64,000 nucleotides of DNA from Arthonia radiata. Its lineage: Eukaryota; Ascomycota; Arthoniomycetes; Arthoniales; Arthoniaceae. The position numbers were made by a program, and so were the translations under genes. Below the pieces are notes generated by a model. It saw nothing but the letters and a program-made list of their open reading frames with translations. It was not told the origin of the DNA and ran no database searches. The DNA lies in contig PSQN01000016.1 of the NCBI GenBank assembly GCA_002989075.1, positions 1,841,346 to 1,905,345 of the forward strand, read 5' to 3'. Below, one piece after another: positions 22,801 through 34,922 of this stretch (position 1 is the stretch's first letter; each line of letters starts with the position of its first letter).

Positions 22801-25469
22801 CCAGCAATTTATCTATAGATTTAGCCGCATCGTAGTGCCAATAAACGTACTAACGAAAGACATTAAGTTTATCTAGAGTAAAGCCCAACAAGAAGCTTTT
22901 AAAGCGCTAAAGCAAGCCTTTATAAATATACTAGTACTAATATACTTTAACCCGGCACTATCGATCGTTTTAATAACTAACGCATTAAACTTTATAATAG
23001 TAGGCATCTTACTTTAGCTAAGGGAAGATAGTCGATTGCTATTGCCGTTAAATATTAACTTAGGCTTATCTATACTAGATATAGTAGATACCGCCTAAAC
23101 TAGTATCGATAATAAGGTAGATATATATCTATATCCGGTAGCATTCTTTTTAAAGAAATTTGTAGACGCTAAGCTAAGATATAATATCTATAATAAAGAG
23201 CTTATAGTAATATAGACTAACTTTAAGTACTAGCGCTATTATCTTATTGATATATAGTACTTAGTAAAGGTTATAATAGACTACAATAATCTATAGTATT
23301 TTATAACAATAAAAGTATTGTCTCGCTAACAGGCGTACTAGATAGAAGACCTGTTAGCATTTAACTTTAAAATACTATACCGTACGGGTAGCAAGAACCT
23401 AGTAGACGCGCCGTCGCGCCGTCTAGATTATAAGAATTTGTATAGAGCAAAGGAAGACAACGCCAACAAGATATTGTCGAGCCTGTAGTAGAAGCTTAGG
23501 AGAGGTGCTGCTTTGCCTAGTACTAGGGAAGAGCCCTCTAGCCTAAAAGAAGGTATAATTGCTGTCTCAATTATATTGCTTAAAAATTAGTTTAAACACT
23601 ATTAGCGGTTTAGCTACTAACCTAAAATTCTAGACGCGACTATAGCTTAAATCGAGAGTAGATTAGAGTTAGATACAGACCTTATATAGAACGCCTAGAA
23701 GCGAGAAACGCGTTCGTCTTTCTCTACTAATATAGAGCCTTTTCCGATAGCTCTTATATTACGAGTTAAGGTAGTTGCAGCTACCGCTCTTAAAACAGCT
23801 TACAATAATACTTCTCGGGGTCTTGCGACTCTAATCCTTAAAGCTTAGTAGAAGAACGCCTTTATAAAGTAGAAAGTATTAGAGTTAAAATTATTGGCTG
23901 GGACTAAAGGTCAGCAGAGTAATAAAACGGCAATAGATCGCCGTTAAGCTAGTACAAGAAAGCGCCGTACGAGTTAAATTAACTTAGATACCTTAATAGA
24001 GTTTAACTTAGACTCTAAGTCTCTAAAGTACATAGAATAGTTAGTTAATAGCTATAAATTGTTGCGTTAAGGTAGTAAAATCTAGATACTAGAATACTCT
24101 ACGTTAAAGCTTAAAATTATAAGCAGAAATTATAATAATAAGCTTACTGGCTACTTTAAAGTTAAGAAGATTCTTAAAATTCTAAGACACAAATATACGT
24201 AAGAAAAGATAGTAACGTATATTAAGAACTTTGTTGCTAAATACAATATATGCTAACAAACAGCTGTAAAGAGGTATAAGCTATACAGCGAAATAGTAGC
24301 GATGTCGGTCCCGATTGGCCCCTTTAAGGACCTATCTTTAAACTTTATTGTTAAACTACCGATAGTTCTTTTAAAGAACAGAGACATTGTTAATTTAATT
24401 CTTATAGTCGTAAACCGCTTCTCTAAGTTTATAACCTATATTCTAGTTAGTAAAACTATAGATGCTATAGAGCTAGTAGAAGTGCTTTACAAACACTAGG
24501 CGAAAACGTTAGGATTCCCGAGAAGCCTCTTGTCTAATAGAGAATTTATATTTACTAGCTTATATTGAAGCACCTTTTATTAGTATTTAACCGTAAAACG
24601 AAGGTTAAGTACAGCATTTTACCCTTAAACTAATAGTTAAACCGAGCGCTAGAACTAGAAGCTTAAAAACTACCTGCGTATCTATATCTCTTAGAATTAA
24701 GATAATTAGTATAAGTATCTAAAAAAAGCTGCTTTTGCGTACAATTTAAAAGTTTATTTATCAACAAAAATCTTGCCGATTAAATATGCGTTCGGTCGCG
24801 TTGCAAACGTACTAGACGGCGCGCCGCCGTTAGATCGGTACTATACCGTAGTTAAGCCGAACGATCCTCCTATCGGTAAGAACACCTTTCGTTAAGAGGG
24901 AAGGTAGTCTAGGCCAGAACATTCTATAGTAGTTAAGTATATAGAAGAACGCCTTCTTCGCTAACAAGAAATAAAGTAGCAGCTAGAGAAAGCTTAGCGT
25001 CTATAGATAGAATAATACAACACTAAGTATATACTAAAACACTATATAGTAGGTAACTTAGTACTACTATCGTTAAAGAATCTTAAGACAAAGAGGTCAA
25101 TAAAGAAGCTCGACGATCGAAGCTTAGGACTATTTAGAATCTTTAAGAAAGTAGGTAAATAAGCTTACTAGCTGGCACTACTAGACTCCTACCGCATCTA
25201 CTCCATCTTCTACGTGTCCTTACTAGAGCTATATTGCCGTCGGCCCGGTACGGAACCGTCTGGTCCGGTCGAAGTCGATAGTAGTAAAGAATAGCTCGTT
25301 AAGGCGATTCGCTTTAAGGTTAAGAACAAAGACTAGTATTAAACTAAGTGGTAGGGGTAGTTAGAGATAAATAATATAATAGAGCCGCGGGCACATCTTA
25401 AAGACTCTAACGCTCTTAAGAAATTTAAGAAGCGTAAAGACGCTAAGCCAAGAGGCAAGCGTCTAAGAC

Positions 25470-27476
25470 GAACTAGACAACGCGGATAAGAAAGGGCTAC
25501 AAGCCTATACAATTAGCCTACAATGTAACGCCAAAGAGAAGGTAGATTACCTAAAGTATAGTTCTAAATATAGAATTAGTATAGTATTAAACTTTAAGAC
25601 TATTTATATATAATTATAAAGCTTAAGCTATAAGAAAGCTAAAATAAGACTTGTATAGAGAGAAAATATAGAACTATTCTAATAGGCCAAGGAAAACTAC
25701 TTATACAGACTAAAACCCTAGCCGAACAAAAGATAGAAAACTACGAGAAGACTACCCAAACTAGCGCCAAAGTTAGTACAAATCGGCAGTATAATACTAC
25801 TTAACCTAGCCGCAACTACCGTCGACGCGGTTCTAAATTTAATTAACTAGACCTACTATAGCTAGCTTGTAAGAAGCCTTATTCGTAGGCGGCTAAGGAC
25901 CGTACAACTCTATATTAGAATTAAAGCTCTAGCGTAGCACCTTAATACGCTTAAAATTGTTAGTATCGGTCTGCTTAATCGACTTAGTGCCTAGACCGCG
26001 CTACCAGGTCTATAGCTAAATACAAAAGGCGCGAAGTAGAGTAAGATAGTCGTTGTAGAAAGACTCTTTGTTATTTTAGACGTCCTCGCTAGAGGTTAAG
26101 AAGAAGTTAGCGCGTACAAGAAGGTTGTAGGTACGTCTCTATCGAGCAGGAACCTAGTATACGTTAATATAGGGTCAATTAGTATCTAAGACGGAGGAGT
26201 ATTAGACTTACTATCTTATACTTGTCTTCTAACCTCTTAACACTAGTACAGCGAGCATACTTAGCGTACTATCTTTTGAGCTACTTGTAGGTTTAGTCCT
26301 CGTAATGCTTAAAATCGGAGTTCGCGGAAGAACTACTATATACAGCTATGTCGCTAAACAAGGCCTTTATGCAACGACAGTATACTAAGACGTAAGCCTT
26401 TGGCTAGAGCTAAATTAACGTAGGTATAGCGTAAAAAGCGGGATTCGAGGAGGTAAACCGGCGAGACTTTGTAGACGACTCGGGCTTATAAGCAGTACCG
26501 CGGTAATAGGGAAAACAAACGATCTTGTTATCGTTAGAGTTATCTTTATAGACATAACACTTTTAACGAGCTAAAATGCTAATATTTAGACTAAAACAAA
26601 GTAATGAGAGATAGTAGACTTACGAGAAGTCGTAAGAGTTAGAGACACGCTACCTAGTTTAGGAGAGCGTAGACTAGGAGAAGCCGCAGATAATTTAGAA
26701 ATTAGTAAAGTAATCTTGAGAGCTTTCTTCTTGCGGACGTTATAAAGAAGAGCTTTAAAATTAATGGCAGCTTTAAGGTTCTTAATGCTATAAGTTGAGC
26801 GGCAAGTTAGTGCTTTAGAAGAGCTCGCTTTAGCAGCGGGTTTGTTGATAGGGTTAAAACTCAATATAGTAGAGATTATAAAGGCGAATTAGAGGCAATC
26901 TAACATTAGATTAGCTACAAACTTATTACTTAAGAAGAGAAGTAAAGGCCTACTAAAGAAGAGAAGCTTATAGGCTAAGTAGAAGAGTATAATAATGTTA
27001 AAGAAAGAAAGAGAAAATTTAAAAGAGTAAGAGTCTTGTTTTATATCTATCGTTAGGTACCAATAATAAAGCTTCTGCCTATAGATACTAATATAGAAGC
27101 AAAGAAGCCTATTTACGTAGGTTGCTACTACCTATAGAGACAATTAATCGGTAAAAGTGTGTATAAGAGCATATAAAAGAACATAAAATTAAGTAAAAAT
27201 AATATATAACCTTACTATTAAGCTTATAACTTAGGCTCGAAAGCTTTAAATTAAAAGTAAAGCTTAGCACTATAACTCAGTGCTGTAGAAAATTAGTACT
27301 AAACGACGCGTAGAATAACAGTAAGTAACATTACTCTTTTCCTAACTGAACGTAGATATAAGCTAGTAGGTTTTTAATAAGGTTATTGCTCTACGTAAGA
27401 CAATAAATAAAAGGTACGATAGAGATAGCAGATTGCATCTAGATTGAGGGCGATCCTCCTTAAGGGGAAAGGTAGT
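25470..27476 (-). other. G1 region between pol and 3' LTR, with antisense coding-like tract
   Basis: About 2 kb follows the chromodomain-like end of G1 pol before the 3' LTR. It contains a minus-strand open frame (26586-26864, 92 codons), Ser/Lys-rich, one of the longest open frames in the repeat block. It is antisense to the element. No domain is recognised. Confidence 0.4.
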
Positions 27477-27672
27477 TATAATGTATAAATGTTCTGATAG
27501 CGAATTAGAACGGAATGTTGTCTATTTAAGAAGGCTGCGATTCTAGAAGGATATCTTTTCTCTAGTAGACGTATCTCTTTCTGGTCTCCTTAATAATTAG
27601 CTTGAACACTAGTAGAGCCTATTTAGACCCTTTTTGCTACCTAACTGCTCCCTGCCCTACACCTAGATTACA
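27477..27672 (+). repeat. G1 3' LTR
   Basis: 196 bp, from TATAATG to GATTACA, aligned without gaps by eye to the other two copies. Confidence 0.88.
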
Positions 27673-30331
27673 TATTCAGCGTATTATTCTAGATTATTGT
27701 AGAACTCGTTAAACTAATTTTTGTCGGCGTTTTTGTATATAAAATCTATTTCCTGGGCGCAATCGATGTCTATCCGGCCGAGGTCTTCGGTACTTCTGTA
27801 ATCTAACTCGATAGAAAGGTTAGACTCGTCTAGAGCTCTAGTTTAGTATAGTTCTTATTTAAATTTGTCTGCTAGTTGTTGAGATATAGAGGGGCTATAC
27901 TGTTTCTTATATAGAGGACTTTCTTCTTCATTGAGAGGTATCTTCCTATTATCTTAAGATTTGCGGTTAGATTTAGCTCGTTTTTGAACTTAACTTCTAG
28001 TTGTTCTTCGGGCTCTTTAGAAATACTCTTAGTTAATTAATTAACTGTAGATCTCTATAGGTCCTAAATAAAATTTTCTTTTTAAACGTAGACGTCTCTT
28101 CCTTAGTAAACCTTCCGGCTATTAGGGTCTAAGAGCTTATATTAATTCGATCTATAGCCTATTAGGATATAGGTAGTTGCTCTGGCGTCTAGTTTTTTTA
28201 GTTTAGGTTCTTTAAGATAAGTAACTAAGCCTTAGATTTTAATAGTACTAACATCCAGTTTTTTGCTGTATTTTGCTTCGTACGGGGTAATAAACCCCGG
28301 CAATTCGGTATAAGAGGTCCTGTTGTAAATGTAGATAGCTGCTTTTAGTGCTTTACCCTAATATATTTAGAGTAGCCCGGCGGTATAAAGTATTGCTCGA
28401 ACTTTACTAACAATTGTTCGGTTAAAGCGTTTGGCTCGTCCGTTTTACTGGGAGGTATACGGTACGGATATCGTTAGAATAGCTTCTTTTTGTTCTAGAA
28501 GCTGTTTTACCCGGCCTTTCCGATATTCTTTTGCGTTGTCTAAGTATAGTCTTTTAAAAGAATGCTCGAACTACGTTTCTTCTTGAGTAATATAGATAGA
28601 TAGTGCGTTAAAAACCTAATCTTTAGACTGTAGTACCTCGGTAGTTGTATACCGAGTTTTATTGTCTATAAAGCTAGTAAATAATCGACCTTTAGAAGGG
28701 GTTTGCGGTACAATTGGCACGCAAATATCTGAGTAGACTTTTTCTAAATAATTGGTCGATTTGTCCGGAGTTTCTCGGCTAACTTTAGCCGTTGCCTTTG
28801 CTTCGAAGCAAATTTAGCAATTATCTTCCGATTTATCCGAATAATCTGTTCCTAGAGTAACCTTTTTAAGCTGTTTTAAGGCGTTTTTGCCTGTATGTCC
28901 TATTCATTGATATCAAAGGTTAGTTTTCGAAGAAATAGTATAGAGAGATTAGACTATATTAATAGTCTGAGCTTTTATTACTATTAGACCATTAACATAC
29001 CGCTTCTCGGTAGTTAGTTGTCCGGTTCAATTAACTTTTAGCTTGTTTTAGCTAAGAGTTACCTTACCTCCTCTCTTTCTAAGCTTGTCGAAGCTTAGGA
29101 GGTTAGTTCTAAATTCCGTAATAAACAAAACTTCGTTTAGAACAATTGTTTTATTCTTAAAGAACAGTTTTGCTTTGCCTGTCTATAAGACTTAGATTAA
29201 CTTCCCTCCTTCTCAACAAATAATCCGGTTAGTTGGCCGAATATCCGTTAAAAGGTCAATATTCGAGCAAATATAGCTTATTGAGCCTGTATCAAGGATC
29301 TAAGAATTAGTAGAGTAATTGACTCTATCTAGTAATGCTGTAAAGCATTGTTCTTCTTATAGATTGAAACTATGTACAGAAAACATTAAAAAATCGGTGT
29401 TTTCAGAGCTTTTGTTGGAATTTAGCCGGAGGTTTGGGTATTTTTTCCAACAAGTTGCCGGTTTATGTCCCTTTTTGTTGCAAAAGAGGCATTTTTCTTA
29501 GTTTTTACTTACAGATTTTAATTTTTCTTCGGTCCTTTGCATCGATTTGTTGTCTATTGCAGTAAAAACCTTTTCTGCTGGGGTACTACCGCGGATTCGG
29601 CGAGACTCGTCTATAAGTTAACTAAATAAGTCCTGTAGACTTATATTGCTAGTCGTTTGCTAATAGCTTTAGCTAATAATAGCTACCGTGTGCTCGTATT
29701 TAGAGGTTAGATTGTAGAAGACGTAGGCAGCTACCACCTTGTTGAGTAGTGCTAGTCCTCGGGTTGCCAAATTGTCCGTTAATTGTCTAATTTTAGCAAG
29801 GTAAAGCTTAAGGTTTTTTACCTTACTAAGTATAGTGCTAAAGAGCTCCTTACAAATTAGAAACTCGAAATTAAAACCTTTTGATTTGTATAACCTTTTT
29901 AGGCTATTTTAAAGCTCTAGAGAGTTATAAATCCCCTTTATTTAAATAAGGGGACCGTCCTCTAGAGTTAGTTAAATAAGAGCTGCTGCCCTTATTAACC
30001 GTTCCTAGCGGCTAGCTTCGGTAATATCTCTAGCTAAATAGCCGGAAAAGAGGATTATAACGTTACTGTAGCTCTTTTCAGTTAAAAGTGTCTCTATTTA
30101 AATCGACTAAATGTTCCAATTAGTCGAGCCCTTGAGTTTAGAAATCTTATGAGAGGAGTCCATAGTCGAATATATAGTTAAAGATTTCCAAAAAAGGAAA
30201 TTCTGTTCTAATAGTTAAATTGGGCTAAAAATTTAGAGTCGATTGGTAATAGGATCGTTCGGAGGTGCCGATAGGTGTTGTAGAGGAAATATTTTCTAAA
30301 AAGGAAATTTAAAAGGAATTCGTGCTAACCC

Positions 30332-30343
30332 GGGCTTATAACC
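30332..30343 (-). other. C1 primer-binding site, half initiator-tRNA type
   Basis: Directly inside the C1 5' LTR the minus strand reads GGTTATAAGCCC. This is one transition from the complement of the initiator-Met tRNA anticodon region (GGGCTCATAACC). Copia elements are known to prime from half tRNAs cut in the anticodon loop. Confidence 0.65.
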
Positions 30344-30850
30344 TGTTAAATAGGTGCAGGGAAGAAGAAGAATACTACTACAAAGAGTAGAAAGACGAGA
30401 CTAGCTTAAGACTAGTATAATACTTAAGCTTAGTATAGGTACAATACTTAGTAGCAAGGAAAAGCTGTTGTTATATTGTCTGTCTTGTTAGCTAAAATTC
30501 TCTAAAGAGATTCTAGCTTATATATCTAAGTTTAGCGGCCTGTACAGAACTTACTAGATATCTGTTCTTTTAATAGAGGCCAGATAACCCGTAACTTACT
30601 ATATAAGACAGTAATTCTGTCTATCTAAAACTATTAGTCTCTAAGTCTATTCTGTGTTGTTTTAGACTACAGGCTAGCTATCTAAGATAGATTGTATAAT
30701 GCTTCTTTTTGTCCTAAGCTCGGGCTACTAGGCCCGACCCTTTAGGTAAAAGGCTTGTTCTATTTTAGACCGAGACAGCTGGTAGGACCTGTCCGATACT
30801 CTAGACCTCTAAGGGTTCCGGCTAACTAGCTAGTTGGTTAATTTCTAACA
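30344..30850 (-). repeat. C1 5' LTR
   Basis: 507 bp, TGTTA...TAACA. The inner side carries the primer site. The outer side abuts G2a with no duplicate of the left flank. Confidence 0.88.
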
Positions 30851-33800
30851 GAGACTGTACTCGATAATTATAAATCTAGAAAATTCGATAAATTGTTGAT
30901 AGAATTAGATTTTCTTGATATTAATTTGTAAATTGGTACGCGCTAATCTTTCTAATACTTTCTTAATATATTTTTTATATTCTTCTAGTATACAACTGTA
31001 TACTAGAATATTGTTTAAATAAGTAGTTATAAATATATCTAGATAGTTACTAAGTATATTATTAATTAACTCTTAAAATAATACTAGTACGTTTATTAGC
31101 TTAAAGGATATAACATAATATTCAAATAGTCTGTATTTAGTACAGAAGGCTGTTTTATATTCTTTACCTTCTTTTATATAGATTAGATTGTAGGCTCCTT
31201 GTAGATTAAACTTAGTAAACTACTACGCGTTATATAGTCGATCTATAATTTCGTCGATACGTAGTAACAAATATCAATTTTTAATAGTTACTCTGTTTAA
31301 TTGTCTATAATCTATATAAAGTTGTAGTTTACTATTCTTCTTTAATATAAAGAGTATTAGATATTCGGCTGATAATATTAATTTTTGGATAAAACCTTTT
31401 CTAAGGTTTTTATTGAGGTAGTTGCGAAGCGCTTAATTTTCTGCTTCTAATAGAGAGTATATTAGACCGAATATTAGCGTTTTGCTCTCTTATAAAGGTA
31501 TTGTATAATGCTACAGTTTGTATTCTAGGAGAGCTGAGTTTAGCTTAGCTTCCTCGAATAGGTATTAAAATTAATTATATTTCTTTAGTATCTCAGTAAT
31601 TAACTGAGTACTTGTTATTATATAGAATTGTTAGCGTACAGTTGTCTCTTATTTATACCGGCGTATAGTTAGCTATAAATAAGATACTGCGGTAGACTTC
31701 TCTTATAGAATGTCTAGTTGTTAGAGTATAGTAATACTTATCTGTATAAGTTTCTTATCGCGCTCTTTATTCTTACTACTAAAAATAGCTTATAAGATAT
31801 TTATTCTGTAGAACGACTCTTGTTTAAAGTGCTTATACTTAGTAAAGAGGAGTTTCTTAGTTCTCTAATCTACTTTTAAGTTATATTATTATAACTAAGG
31901 TATATCTAGTACAGCGTAGTACTAGTTAATATCTATAATATTATAAGTAATCTCTTCTTAATAATCCCCGATTGTTATACTTATTAGTAAAGTTTTATAG
32001 TCGACTCTTTTCTCTGTTCCTTAAAATTTAGACAGTACGTAGGGTAATTTCTTTTTTTATATTTATATTTAGTACTCTTTAACGTAGCGTATTAAAATAA
32101 AGTTGTCTATTGCGTCTAAATTAATTATAATTTTAATGTTTCTATTGTTTATTGTTATTCGAGTGTGTAAATATATTCTATAGGTAGCCGAGCTCGTATA
32201 AAGCTGTGCTTTTAGAAAGTTTAACCGTTAAACGGACTAGTACTACTGTTCTTAAAGTAGTTAGCCTAGTCTTTTCCCTGTTAATCGTATACGTTCTAAA
32301 GTATCTTAGATATTAGAATCTATTGTTGGTTAATTTACTATAGGGATTCTTATATAAGATATTCCAGTACTACTTTTATTATAACATCTAGTTTATTGTT
32401 TACGATCTTTACTTTAATTATATAACTATTGCTAATTAAAACTTATTATGTTTATAGATTGTATATTGTTAATTAAAGATATTAGTACTAACTACGTAAT
32501 TCTAGATCTCTAATAAGATAGTCTACTAGTCGTTGTAGGCGTAAGTAAATATTTTATAGAATATTGTTAATATCTTTATTAGCGCTTAACTTCCCCTTAT
32601 AGAAGGCTAACTAACAAAGTCTCTATATTATTTCTTTCTAACGGTTTAGACTTTATTTTTTCTAGTTAGTTTTGTTCTCAAGAGAGAATTTTGTACTATT
32701 AGAATCTATACTTTCGTCTTTAAGTCGTTATCTTGCCTATAACGCATCGTAGATACTATCTCGCTTAGCTTCTACGGCCTGTTCTTCTTTAAATTTTCCT
32801 TTGGTCTCTAAATAAGGTAACCTAAGTCGTTCTCGGGTAAGGTGTAGTTCTTGTATCGAACCTTGTTTCGGAGATGTCGGTTTCTTTAGCTACTATCCTG
32901 ACCCCAATTTATTAAATTTATAGATTATATAATCGTTATCGTAGTACGCGGTCTAAGATAGTGTTTTGTGTAGTACAACGGTTTCTTGCGCTCGTTGCCT
33001 TAAGATAGTGCGGCTAATATTGTTTCAGTCCTATAGATTCTGTTGTTCTTGTCTTATTTGTCGTTCTCTTGTTTCTTCTTATAACTTATTGTTAGTATTC
33101 TAATTCTAGTAAAGTTTGTACAGATTTAATTGGTTTTTTTCTCTCAAGTCCTCTAAGATTAGTTGAGATAGATCCGTTTCTAATTTTAAATAGTCGAACG
33201 CTTGTCTTTGTGTAGAATTCAAGCTAGTAAGATATTTTAGCTAAAAGTCTTCTATATGTATAAGTAAGCTTATTTAATTTAGACGTTAGTTGAGTCGTTC
33301 CCTAGTAGTAGTAACTAGAATAGTTATATTGAACTGTTGTTGTAGCGAGCGGGGTTTCTAAGATCGGTTATTGTTGTATCTACTTCGTCTAGTACTATTA
33401 AACTGTTATTTCTTAGAACAGTATTTCTTAACTTAATACCCTAGTTTTTTACAATATAAGTACAGCTTGTTCTTTATTCTATGTTCTCTTTCCTAGTTGT
33501 TTAGTTTTCCTTAAGGCTTTATAAAATCTAACTCTATTAAATTGCCTCAGTCTTATTGTAAGTTTGCTCGATTCTTTGTTTTATAGAATTTATTGGTAAA
33601 GTTACTCTTCTTTTCTATCTATCTTTTAAAGTTACTGTTATCAATTTTCTTAGCTCGTTGTATAAAGATGTCGAGATTATTAAACTTCTCTTTACAAATA
33701 TAGATTATTTTCTTAATATAATCTTTAAGTTCTTTATAAAAGGTCTCGATAAGGGGTTTCTTGTTCTATCCTATTTAATTAGCATACTATATAAATTTAG

Positions 33801-34734
33801 CGGTATATCTGCTTATTAGTCCTATTTGCTTAAGATTCTAGAGCTTTCTAGTAGCGACGCGTTTAGCGTCGGTCTAACTAAAAATCTCTCGGAGCTTCTT
33901 TTAGAAGAAGATAAAGCTAACGAAGAATTTATTAGTATTCTCGCGTCTATTCTTTATTAGAGTAAACAAGAAGTTGTTAAAGTAGTACTTAACCTACTTA
34001 TAAACGTCTCTGTCTATATAAGAGGTAGCAAATAAAACTATAGTAAGGTCGTTTAAAAACTAGTCTTTATAAGTTTTAAAGTATATAGCTAGGCGTATTA
34101 AGAATAAAGTAACTTTAGAACGTTTATTTAAGAAGCTTTTTTTTATCTTAATGTTAACGTTTAATATCTTACTCGTACTAACTATCCTGTTGGCTAATCT
34201 ATCTGTAGCGTTGCGGCTATTGGGTGTCGAAGTAGTAGATATAATTAATCTACTTTCTCTACTTTTATAGCGAGTCTATTAAAGTATAACGCCGGTCGCT
34301 AAGAGAACTAAACTAAGGTCTACTTACTTTATATGCTTATTGACCTTAATAGTAGGTATCTTGTGTGCTAGAGACTAAAAGATAGGAGAGGTAAGACAGA
34401 TTATAAAGAGTAAAGAGGAGCTTAACTAAGTAAATAGAAGGTAAAGCACGTTATATAAATATAGTTAAGGAACTTGTATTTAGATATTAAGTTAATAGAC
34501 TAAAGTCTATTCTAAGGTCGGCTATTAGTCTAGCTATATAGTCTAAGGTACATAGGTAGGTTCCTCTGTGTCCGACGGTTGTAATAGCTTCTCTGTCGCG
34601 CTATCGGGATCCTATTGCAATATAGCGACGTCGCCAACGTCGCTATATCGGAGTTGTTGGGTATCCTGTATAATGCTCCAATAAGGCTGGCTGCGCTCAG
34701 CCTTGTACTAGCCGGATGTAGTAAGACCGTAACA
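30851..34734 (-). mobile_element. G2a: 5' part of a Gypsy element, broken
   Basis: A minus-strand Ty3/Gypsy fossil of the same family as G2b (40552-47838). It keeps the 5' LTR (34285-34734), gag (about 33000-34250), protease and part of reverse transcriptase, and stops where C1 begins. It corresponds to G2b from about 43905 to 47838. The 3' third is absent from the window. It has many RIP-style breaks. Confidence 0.82.
34285..34734 (-). repeat. G2a 5' LTR
   Basis: 450 bp, the same length as the LTRs at 40552, 47389 and 60936. In this copy a 12-bp perfect inverted repeat lies at 34620-34631 and 34637-34648. Confidence 0.87.
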
Positions 34735-34922
34735 TACACCTTGCGATTAGTCTCAGCCCGCTTAGACTCTTGAGCGCCTGTGTGTGTTTACTACGCTATT
34801 CCTCTTTAGAAAGTAGACGTCTAAAGGGTCTAAGGCCTAATAGCAGCTTTTTTAGTCTTATTAACTAAACATTATTCTAATCGTTAAAATTTAATTAAAA
34901 AAGCGTATCAACTAAGTTAACA
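34735..34922. other. Presumed 5' region of the RecQ-like relic
   Basis: 188 bp between the G2a LTR and the first ATG of the helicase frame. It keeps more TG and CA than the neighbouring elements. Nothing else is recognised. Confidence 0.3.

Larger units (their letters stand above)
19660..27672 (+). mobile_element. G1: Gypsy LTR retrotransposon with chromodomain, broken, nested in C1
   Basis: A Ty3/Gypsy fossil on the plus strand, 8.0 kb. LTRs of 196 bp lie at 19660-19855 and 27477-27672. The flanking duplication is TGTTC (19655-19659) against TATTC (27673-27677), the same site after one transition. Order: gag with zinc knuckle (about 20170-21320), protease (about 21430), reverse transcriptase (about 21990-22860), RNase H (about 22900-23420), integrase (about 24100-25000), and a chromodomain-like end (about 25270-25400), which suggests the chromovirus branch. 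About 2 kb lies between pol and the 3' LTR. By eye the LTRs differ at about 30 of 196 sites, all transitions. Many breaks; not intact. Confidence 0.88.
17427..30850 (-). mobile_element. C1: Copia LTR retrotransposon, broken, carrying a nested Gypsy element
   Basis: A Ty1/Copia fossil on the minus strand. The two LTRs (17427-17931 and 30344-30850) both run TGTTA...TAACA. Reading from the right: 5' LTR, primer site, gag with a CCHC knuckle (about 29430-30180), protease and integrase (about 28000-29330), then reverse transcriptase and RNase H (about 17950-19650 plus a part near 27680-27900). Family remnants such as LADGLTKPIDLAK are legible near the RNase H end. G1 (19660-27672) sits inside it, so C1 is older than G1. 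It is heavily broken, in the RIP style, with many breaks throughout. No 5-bp duplication matches at its two ends. About 5.4 kb without the insertion. Confidence 0.85.
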
